64,000 nucleotides of DNA from positions 4,402,001 to 4,466,000 of the forward strand of contig AP025283.1 of assembly GCA_024347235.1 (NCBI GenBank), given 5' to 3'. Positions 46,110 through 54,331 of this stretch are shown here, piece by piece. Numbering within the stretch: position 1 is the first letter of the stretch; each line of letters opens with the position of its first letter. The notes under the pieces are model-generated. The model was not told where the DNA came from and searched no databases. It saw only the letters and a program-made list of their open reading frames with translations. This DNA is from Aliamphritea spongicola. GTDB taxonomy: Bacteria; Pseudomonadota; Gammaproteobacteria; Pseudomonadales; Balneatricaceae. Made by a program: the position numbers and the translations under genes.

Positions 46110-47017
46110 CTAGAACCCCTTACCAATCAGGCCTGAATCCATAAACTGCACAACAATCGGGATCGCGATCACAATAAACGTCAGGGAAACAGCAAGCCAA
46201 CCAGAGGCAGCAGCATTTTAACCGGCGCTTCATTGGCCAACTTTTCAGCCTTCAGAAAGCGCTCTTTACGCCGCTGCTTTGACTGGTTTTGTAACACGCT
46301 GGTGATACTCGCACCGCTTTCCTCCGCCTGAATAATCGAGGCGACAAAGTTAGTGACGGATGCCAGCCCCACTCTCTTTGCCAGTTGTTCCAGCGCCTGT
46401 TGCTTTTCCACGCCGGTACGTATATCACGCTGATAACGTGCCAGCTCTGCCTTCAATGGGCCATCAGTCATTTTGTTGGTACTTTGCTGAATTGCTCCGG
46501 TAAAGGCAAACCTGCCCGCATGATCAGCACCAGCAAATCCAGAAAAAGGAAACTGTTTTTCGATCATGTGTTTACGATATTTAATTTTATCGTTCAGCCA
46601 GATATCAGGGTAGAAATACCCAATCACAACCAAACCAAACACAATCGAAAACGAAGCAGGCTTAAGGCCCAAACCTAACAGCCAGACGACATAAGCACTG
46701 AATAATGCAAAGCCCAGAACAGAAAGGCGCTTGAGCACCACAAACTCCTCCGGGCTTATCACGTAAGACAACCCGGAAATCTGCAGTTTGCCCGCCAGCT
46801 CGTTGTATCTCGGTTTCGACATACCCGCATACACCTGGCTGGAATACAGCCGCAATACCGGCCGTAACAGCTTAATTAAACCACCGGTGCTATCACGCCA
46901 GCTATCATTCTGCTCTTCTCCCGCCCGCTGACTCAGCGCCCAGGGAATTGCCACCAGCATAGCGATACTGCAACCGACAAACAGCAGTACTAACAACAAT
47001 ATAAATTCACTAGACAT
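46110..47017 (-). CDS. tadC: Tad pilus inner-membrane platform protein TadC
   Basis: T2SF-fold membrane protein that with TadB forms the pilus assembly platform. The first helix is SSEFILLLVLLFVGCSIAML; the core has KQFPFFLDLLVLIMRAGLPF after two Ts and then one T are restored near 46553 and 46505; VTNFVASIIQAEESGASIT is the conserved T2SF segment. A further C deletion near 46190 hides the last helix, which ends IVVQFMDSGLIGKGF. About 304 residues. It overlaps tadB by 8 bp. Confidence 0.92.
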
Positions 47018-47873
47018 CGATATTCACTATTTTCAGAATCATCCAGACTGCCAGAGCCATCATGGCAACCATTACACCCATCACTACCCAGCCCCATACT
47101 TCGGTATACAACACAGACATTTTGTCCGGCTGAAGCGAAAACATAACCGCCCCGACACCCACCGGTAACAGACTGATTACCCAGCCCTGCATCCGCCCCA
47201 TGGCCGTTAATGCATTAATCTTGCCTTCCACCTGCGCCTTCTCGCGTAAAGTGTCCGATAACGATTCAAGGGTATCCGCCAGGTTGCCACCAACGCCCCG
47301 GGCAATGACGATTGCGGTCGTCAGCAGCTCCAGCTCCTGACAGTCCAGCCGCTTCTGCATGTCTTTAAGTGACTGTTCCAACTCCCGGCCAATCCGGTTT
47401 TCTGCTACCACCAGTGCAAACTCCTGAGACAATGGCTCCGGCTGCCGCTGAGCCAGCATCTCAATGCCTTTCGATAAGCTGCCACCGGCGCGCATTGCTG
47501 CCGCCAGAGACGACAAGGCATCAGGTAACTGATAGACGAACATCTTTAAACGGCGCTTTCGTAAAATCAGCTGATACACCCAGGGCGCACTCAACCCAAG
47601 CACCAGCCCGACAACCGCGCCTACCGGCCCAATCAACAACGCAAAGAATACCGTCGCAAACAAAGTTCCCAGCAAAGACACCGCCAGCAAGAACTTCGGC
47701 GAGGCATGTACAAAGCTTCGTTTAAGGTTATCCTCAACGTTGCTTAGCACCCGGCTTTCATATACTTTGAACAGCGTTGTTCCATAGATATGCGTTAACC
47801 GGAAAGCCGCCAGACCGGTAATAAAAGCGGCTGCGACAATCACTGCCATATAGATACTCAAGAAAACCTCCAT
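47010..47873 (-). CDS. tadB: Tad pilus inner-membrane platform protein TadB
   Basis: T2SF-domain protein, partner of TadC. 287 residues, intact. N-terminal helix, paired central helices, the T2SF core QLPDALSSLAAAMRAGGSLS with VIARGVGGNLADTLESLSDT, and two C-terminal helices. No good ribosome site precedes ATG 47871-47873. Only 18 bp separate it from an oppositely oriented gene, so its promoter must lie within or beyond that gene. Confidence 0.94.
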   Translation of the reverse strand: MEVFLSIYMAVIVAAAFITGLAAFRLTHIYGTTLFKVYESRVLSNVEDNLKRSFVHASPKFLLAVSLLGTLFATVFFALLIGPVGAVVGLVLGLSAPWVYQLILRKRRLKMFVYQLPDALSSLAAAMRAGGSLSKGIEMLAQRQPEPLSQEFALVVAENRIGRELEQSLKDMQKRLDCQELELLTTAIVIARGVGGNLADTLESLSDTLREKAQVEGKINALTAMGRMQGWVISLLPVGVGAVMFSLQPDKMSVLYTEVWGWVVMGVMVAMMALAVWMILKIVNIDV

Positions 47874-47891
47874 TTACACTTGCCGACTGAA

Positions 47892-48427
47892 ATGCATATA
47901 AAACACATTCCGTTCATTGCCCTGCTAATCAGCTTCGCCTCAGCAGTTTCCGGTGCCGACTACTATGTCATCACCAATGTACTTAATGTTCGTAACGCAC
48001 CGACGGTTCAGTCAGACGTTACCGGCAAACTCCGTTTCGGCGAAAAAGTCACCGCCTTCGAAACCACCGGTGAGTGGGTTAAAATCCACTCCGATAAAGC
48101 CGCCTGGGTATCCGGAAATTATCTTTCCGAACAGCCCCCGACTCCGGAACAAACCGACCGGTTCCGGCTCAGCATGCTAACCCCGCTGTTGCAGCACTCA
48201 GACAACTACAACCAGCATAAAGCACTGTTCGAAGCCAAAAGCCTGCTGCTGAACAAACAGGGCACCTGCCTGATCAGCGATTTCAGCCGTATGAAAGGCT
48301 GGTGGCTCAATGAAGCCAGCGGCGGTAATGAATACTTCATCTACTGCCAGCACAATGACAAGCGGCAAAAATCATCCTGAATATCACCACTGAGCAACTG
48401 CACACCGAAACGCTGCCCTCAGAGTAA
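47892..48427 (+). CDS. Exported SH3-domain protein
   Basis: About 178 residues. Signal peptide (KHIPFIALLISFASAVSG) then a bacterial SH3 domain: YYVITNVLNVRNAPTVQSDV and ITGKLRFGEKV-like strands through EWVKIHSDKAAWVSGNYL. The C-terminal half is not recognised. One A is missing near 48371; the repaired tail is IILNITTEQLHTETLPSE. It is the only plus-strand gene in the pilus region, divergent from tadB and overlapping the end of the ankyrin gene by 9 bp. SH3 domains of this kind often bind peptidoglycan. Confidence 0.75.
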
Positions 48428-50221
48428 ATCTTTAATGCTCTGCCGGGTGGTGTAATCCGCAGCCACTTTGCCGAAGCTGTCCTCTGCTTCAGGGTCAGCG
48501 CCATAATCCAGCAACAGGCTGATAACTCCGTAATTTCCCTGGAAACGTGATACGCCAGCAAGGTGCGGGTATCACTGACCGCCTCCACATCAGCTCCGGC
48601 ATCCAGCAACGCCTGAACCACTGCCGGTTTATCAGACACAAATAACAAATCATTCAGTGTCTGCACGGGTATATCTTCAGTGCGCAGGCGATAAACCTGC
48701 TCGTGATCACCGTATTTAACCGCCTCTTCCAACACTGAAAACTCTTTCATAAAGTCTTCAAGCGTCATCAGCTCGCCTAGCAGCCCTTCCAGTTTTTGCC
48801 GGGCGCTGCTTCCTTCAGCATCTGCAACTTCCGGATCAGCACCTGCCTGTAACAACACGTATGCCAGGTAGAAGTCACCCGTCATCGCGGCCATATTCAG
48901 AGCAGTCAGACCTCGCACGCCTTTCGCGTCAATATCCACTTCGCCGGCCAGATAGCGGACCAGTTCAGCATTTTTCCCCATGACCGAGGTATGCAGCACA
49001 TTGGAGCCATGTGGAAAGGTAGCCTGCATATCCGCACCGGCAGCACGGAAATGATCAAAAGCGGCCTGGTCACCCACTGCGGCCGCCAGCAACAACGGTG
49101 ATCCGCCTTCAGCACGCATATTCACATCATATCCATCAGCTACATAGCGGCGTACGGTCTCCAGATCACCATTTCTCAGCACCCGCAGATAATCTTCTTC
49201 GCTGCCATAGACATAACCAAAATCCTCGGCGGTACGCTGTAACTGATCATTCACAGCAAAAGATCGCAGGTTGCTTTCAGCTGCCGTTTCCCGGCAACAC
49301 GGTTACAGGCACTTAATGCATAATGCTCGGCAGCAGCACGGCTGATAGCCTTATCTTCAGAAGCACAAACCGCTTTCTTACCTTCCACGGCATAGGCAAA
49401 TACCTTATGCCCGGGTTTCTCCAGATACCTGAGGAACTTACGATTACATGAACCCTCAAGCATATACGCCGCCGTTTGCTGTAACTCCAGCAGCCCGACA
49501 TCCGTCAGCAATGATTCTGCCGGCGGGGTAAAATCAACACCGTAATCAGCCACACTCAGCTGCAGCTGATTACCCGCCAGCAAAACCTGACAAGCTGCAT
49601 CCGGTTGTTTCGATGCTTTCATCCCCTGCCGTGCCTCTTCACAGGCGGCTAATGCCTTTACACCACTCTGAGCGTTATTCCGAGTCCCCGCCCCCACACC
49701 ACAGGCATAACGCCCCAGCGGGTCCACACTGTAAGCGAATGCTTTTAACCCATTGCCCTGCAAATACCCTTTTAGTTGCTGTTTGCAGTCACCCAGCAAG
49801 AAGCTTTCCACCTGATCCAGAACCTGCTGTTTTTCACTGCGGCTAAGCACACTGCCGGACACTTCAACCAGCGGTGTTAACAGCGATTCATCAGCCACCC
49901 ACTCGCCATTCAGACCAATGACCTGACAATCAACCTCCAGCCCTGCTTCGTTACACTCCTGTACAGCCTTCTGCATAGCAATTTCATCACTGTTTACCCG
50001 ATGGGCCCAACCACAGGCAGAACGGTCTGTTTCAGGGTTATACCCATAGGCAAACGCCCGGGTATAACGGGAAGTAGACATCGACATAGCAAGTGTTCTT
50101 AAACGCAGATAGCAAGGTTCTGAGGGATGAATAAACCCGCTGGCTTTATCCAGAACTGCATCATCAAATGCATGGGACATGCCGCTCAGCAGAAAGCTGA
50201 GCAGAAAAATATGGCTTTCAT
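48419..50221 (-). CDS. Exported protein with three cysteine-rich repeats and C-terminal ankyrin repeats
   Basis: About 601 residues after repair. Signal peptide MKAIFFLLSFLLSGMSHA (one T restored near 50204; ATG 50219-50221 with GGGAG upstream). Three repeats of about 90 residues follow, each built on FAYxxxPxxxxxACG / A...ACxxA / C-x-V, resembling DUF4189: RAFAYGYNPETDRSACGW, KAFAYSVDPLGRYACGVG, KVFAYAVEGKKAVCAS. After a T deletion near 49257 the frame enters ankyrin repeats (GGSPLLLAAAVGDQAAFDHF; GLTALNMAAMTGDFYLAYVL; ISLLLDYGADPEAEDSFGKV), with a further G deletion near 48542. Function unknown; ankyrin immunity proteins exist in toxin loci, but this one is exported and large. Confidence 0.7.
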
Positions 50222-50249
50222 GATTAACGCTCCCTGTCACCTGACCTGC

Positions 50250-50857
50250 TCAAAGTTCACGGACGCTGCCGACTATCGCTTCAAGCTTCTCTTCCACCTG
50301 TTTTATCTGGCCGACACCGGTTACCGCAAAAACGTTAACGGATAACCGCTGGGCAAAATGCCCATAAAGGCTTTGGCACTCCAGCTCTGGCCTTCAGCAC
50401 GAAGTGTCAGGGTTTTACTGTACCCTTCAATGTTGCCGTAACGGGCTTTCTTTAGCTGTTTAACCGACTTCACCTTACGCAAACCCAACCCTTCAATGTA
50501 AGTGTTCAGGGTACTCAGAGCCACTTCACCCAGCTCAGCTTCGGTAACCGTAAAATCCGGCACCCGGATAATTTCAATGGTCATTAACGGGTAATATTCC
50601 GCCGGCGTGGTCAGCATCACTGCCGCTGTATTCTTCCGCGGTTCAACCATCACATCCCAGGCCGGTTTTGCCGGTACCGTTAACGCAATGCCCCCTTCAG
50701 GCACTTCCCGTTCAGCGGCATAAACCTGACTCACCATACCCAACAAACACGTCAATAGAGTTATATATACGTGTAAAACTTTTCTCATTTGGCTAAACAA
50801 CGGCTCAACAAATAACAATGTAGCTAAACCCTGACCTATATTTATCCATACATACAT
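50250..50857 (-). CDS. Exported/membrane protein, paralogue A of a three-member family
   Basis: About 203 residues. N-terminal MYVWINIGQGLATLLF segment, then a signal-like helix VLHVYITLLTCLLGMVSQVYA, then a single alpha/beta domain with GIALTVPAKPAWDVMVEP, TTPAEYYPLMTIEIIRVPDF and ARYGNIEGYSKTL. The pattern resembles DcrB/DUF1795-type folds, but I cannot confirm it. One T is missing near 50360; repaired, it ends IKQVEEKLEAIVGSVREL. ATG 50855-50857 has AAGGA 8 bases upstream. It has two paralogues at 51539 and 52330. Confidence 0.62.
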
Positions 50858-50885
50858 TTCAAAATCCTTTTAAAAATACAGGAAG

Positions 50886-51417
50886 TTAAATACAAAAATT
50901 ATTTTTAACGCGTAAAGGATCGTAATCCATAAAATAATCTTCCATATCAGAAAAACTACGAAGTGGATACATCTCTCCGCCTCTAAAGCAGGTTTCATAG
51001 AGGCTATAATCACCTCCATAACCTCCATCAAGATGCTGATACATAGACCCCAAGATGTTTTTTGACAAGCACGTATTAATGTTAACAAATCACTTTCATT
51101 AACATTCGAAGCCACTAAAGATTCAACAGATGAGCGTAACTTCTGCCATTCATCTTCACTTTCATCATAAAATGATAAAGCCATTTTGTTCCTGTCGACA
51201 CCATTTCCTGCAACATATTAAGTGTATTCGACAACCAACCTGAACTATCTTCTAAATCGACAACATCATTCCATGATGCTTTCATGAAACATGACATCTC
51301 AAAAATAGGGGTATAACTATTCTTATCTTCTGCAACGTCTTCAATAATGTTGTTTGATATTCCTAGTCCCTTCAGATGTCGGCAATACTCTTCTATATAT
51401 TCTTCCCTGCTCATCAC
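50886..51417 (-). CDS. AT-rich orphan gene, candidate immunity protein
   Basis: About 177 residues, cytosolic, acidic, without signal or membrane segment: MMSREEYIEEYCRHLKGLGI..., KMALSFYDESEDEWQKLRSS, YQHLDGGYGGDYSLYETCF. Two A deletions, near 51192 and 51065, split it. Its coding and flanking DNA is clearly richer in A+T than every neighbour, which suggests recent acquisition. I do not recognise the family. Position within an immunity/cargo cluster makes an orphan immunity protein plausible, nothing more. Confidence 0.55.
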
Positions 51418-51538
51418 ACACCTTTTTAAACTAACTTAGAGCTACTAAATACATCTTCCGATTAAATAAAACCCCATATCACCAAAGGATCTTTATTAAT
51501 AAATCACATCATTAATAATCATTATTAACATAAAATAA
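51418..51538. other. Very AT-rich spacer
   Basis: About 120 bases made largely of A and T (taataaatcacatcattaat and similar). It probably holds a promoter for the orphan gene, but several TATAAT-like hexamers make a choice impossible. Confidence 0.5.
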
Positions 51539-52213
51539 TCATATAATTTTAATATGCCGGATAATCTTATCAATCATGGGTTTTATATGAGTTAGTTGCC
51601 CTTCACCGGTCATGGTGAGCACCGTGACAGGGTGGCCTGAGGGCATACGCCCAAAAACTGTGTAGCTGATACCCTTTTTCTTCAGAAACCACGCTCAGTT
51701 GCTCTTCGTATCCTTCCAGAGAACCATAGGATACCGCCCGTAAACCTGGCTCAGAATCCCCTTTCACACCCAGTTTCTCCCGCACGCTATTCAATGTTCC
51801 CACAGCAACTTGCAGTAACGGCTCATCCTCAGGAATCAGCCAGCGCGGGTGATAAGTAATTTCAATCGCGGTTGGCGGGTAATAATTGACCGGGGTACTC
51901 ATAATCACCGCCACTGCATCACTGCGCGGTGATGTTCCCATTATCCACTCAGGCTGCGCGGGCACATAAAGCTGAATCCCCGCCGCCGGAACCGGCGTCA
52001 GAAGAACCGGAGATTCTACACGCTCTTCAGCCTGCACACCGGCAGCCAACCCCAGCAAGAACAGCACGACTGTTGCCGTGAGTGGTAAGGGCCGCAGGCT
52101 ACGCCGTAACGCCAATTTAACTTTAAATCGATGTACTACCAGCAATACCAGATAGACAATGAAAAACTCAAAAACAGCCGACCAGCTAACATACCGGCGA
52201 TATAGGCATCCAT
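51539..52213 (-). CDS. Exported/membrane protein, paralogue B
   Basis: About 225 residues. MDAYIAGMLAGRLFFEFFIV and VYLVLLVV form a first membrane segment (one T restored near 52178); a second hydrophobic stretch, TATVVLFLLGLAAGVQAE, precedes the domain shared with paralogues A and C: GIQLYVPAQPEWIMGTSP, STPVNYYPPTAIEITYHP, VSYGSLEGYEEQLSVV. A C deletion near 51628 hides the end. ATG 52211-52213 has GGAG upstream. Two hydrophobic segments suggest that the domain faces the periplasm. Confidence 0.62.
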
Positions 52214-52329
52214 ACTTACTCCGCTAAACCCAAAAACACTTCATTCTGAACCTGTTTTTATGCTGCAGTTTTCGCAGCATCATCCCTTTCTTTCCGTCAC
52301 TAAAAGCCAAACAAACTGAACACACTCAG

Positions 52330-52900
52330 TCATCCAGATAGCTTAAGTTGTCCCAGCTACGTTCTATCTGATATTTCAAATGTGGCAACTTTCCGGCAAC
52401 TGTATATACCTGCATGACCACCCAGGGTTTGCCCAGCTCACGCCCGACAAAAAACGGACATCTACCGGCTGCTGTTCATCAAAGCCACCAAACTCAGCCA
52501 TCCAGCCCGACAAATTGCCGTAGTCAGCCGCTTGCAAATCTATGTCTTCCGGGTGTAGCGATGAACGATAATTTTGTAACGCCTGCTGTAAAACACCCTG
52601 CAAAAACAGCTGCTCTTTACCGCCGGTTTCTTTGAAAGGCATCACTGCCCAGCTCATACGAGCCGGCGGATAATAGTCATCAGGTGCCCATGCCGTAAAT
52701 ACCTGTACGCCTCTGTGCTCAGTCAGTTCCTTTGGCCAGCGGGGTACTGCTTCGGTCCAAATCTTAAGGCCTAACGGCCCCACCGAATTAATAACCATCG
52801 GACGGACATCCGTGCCAGCCATACTGCCTGCAGACAAAACAACCAAGCCGATACAGCAAGCAGACTGCAACAACATTTTCACTGTTTTATAAATTTGCAT
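52330..52900 (-). CDS. Exported protein, paralogue C
   Basis: About 190 residues. Cleavable signal MLLQSACCIGLVVLSAGSMAG, then the shared domain: PLGLKIWTEAVPRWPKEL, APDDYYPPARMSWAVMPF, AADYGNLSGWMAEFGGF. One T is missing near 52453; the repaired end reads QIERSWDNLSYLDD. Start ATG 52898-52900 with AAGG 9 bases upstream is preferred over ATG 52907-52909. It lies 74 bp after the immunity gene, in the same direction. Confidence 0.62.
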
Positions 52901-52974
52901 AGTCGTCATCCTTTCCGATATTTTCCTGGCTATATGTAGTGACAGCACAACACTCCGGTACTAAATATTCACTT

Positions 52975-54322
52975 TCAAAAACCAATATTCAGTGCACCAA
53001 AAGTAGCCATCACATTTTGTTCCTCTGTCTCTGGCGCGATAAATCCCTGATAGCTGTCGTTATCACTGGCCACTGCGATAAAACACCAGTTACGCTGACG
53101 CAGCCAGCTGTCGAAGTGCTTGAATACCTCAACCACTGTAGTGCAGTTTTCTGCGGCAATATCGTACTCTCCCGCATCCGGCAAGACGGCTGTTTTTGCT
53201 AACCGGACAGCAAACTCACGGGCACTGTCTGAATCTTTCCAGTCCACCTGCAGTGCACTGCTACGACGGTAAGTGTCATACAGGCCCATCTCGCTTTCCG
53301 CTTCTGACAGGCTGTAAAAAGTCTTCCGGACATTGCAGGGCCAGCTCTTCAGCATCTTCTGACTTCAGCCATTGAACCAGACAGTTCCATAAACGATCCT
53401 GTAATGCCGGTGGCAGAACCGCGGTAACTGTATTAAAAACATCTGTCCATGGCTGCAGTTTTTCACGGCCTTTTGCCGCTTAGGAGCTTTTTCCGGTGCC
53501 GCCGGCAGGGCATCTGCTGGGCCATCAATGGGGGCAGTACCACAGGTGCACCACGATATTTACCCCAAGCCCGCATCAGGTCGGTGGGGTAATATTCATG
53601 ATCAATGAAGCTGCTGTCATCCACATTCAGCAGCGCCACTAAAGTGGCCAGCGGATAGCACCAGTAACCAGGCCAATTATCCCGTAAGTGACTTTCATCT
53701 AGATGCACCGTGACCTGTTTTTCAATGTCGGCACCCCATTTATCCAATGCTTTTTCACCAACGTCGGACGTTTTTCCGGAGGAGCTTCAATGATCGCTGC
53801 CCAGCGTTTTCTATCTGGCCCCGTATAATGCTCAGCTAAAGCCCGCTGAGGAATCAACGTTTGAAGCAACCTATCTTGAAATCGAGTTTTTCCTTCAACA
53901 CAAGCAGGTAATTGCGCAACAAACTGCTGTAAAACTGTTCTATCAACCTGCAGCACTATTGCTAACGGAAAAAATGGACTGTTAATACAGGGATATAATA
54001 ACCGGCCCACCACCACGCTATCGAAAGCAAATTCTTCTGCAACATTTGCGACACGCTCTGCACTAACCAATACCTGTTCATGTAAAGGTTGCATTGCAGA
54101 CAACTCATCTCCTCTCAGATAGTGAAATGTAATCAGATCAGCAGCAGCAGCCAAGCTGCTTGCATACTTTCCAGTCACAGCCCTGGGATTGTCTACAGCA
54201 TGCCGTTCATATATCTCCTGCATATAAGCTTCATCCATAATCCTTGCATATATATTTTCAATGTCAGCAAGAGTTTTCGTTAGGTCAGCTTCCTGCTTAA
54301 ATTTATTGGCACGTAAAAGCAT
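52975..54322 (-). CDS. PoNi-like immunity protein (DUF1911 type) with a second C-terminal domain
   Basis: About 450 residues. The N-terminal half is helical (LLRANKFKQEADLTKTLADI; AVTGKYASSLAAAADLITFH). The central part ends in the DUF1911-like block NWPGYWCYPLATLVALLNVD-DSSFIDHEYYPTDL. The C-terminal 130 residues are a separate alpha/beta domain (EYDIAAENCTTVVEVFKHFD; WCFIAVASDNDSYQGFIAPE), perhaps DUF6630-like. Frame breaks lie near 53742, 53535, 53479 and 53318, all A, C or T runs. ATG 54320-54322 has AGGAG 6 bases upstream, and the toxin stop is only 9 bp away, so toxin and antidote are translated together. The immunity role is inferred from family and position. Confidence 0.75.
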
Positions 54323-54331
54323 CAGTTACTC

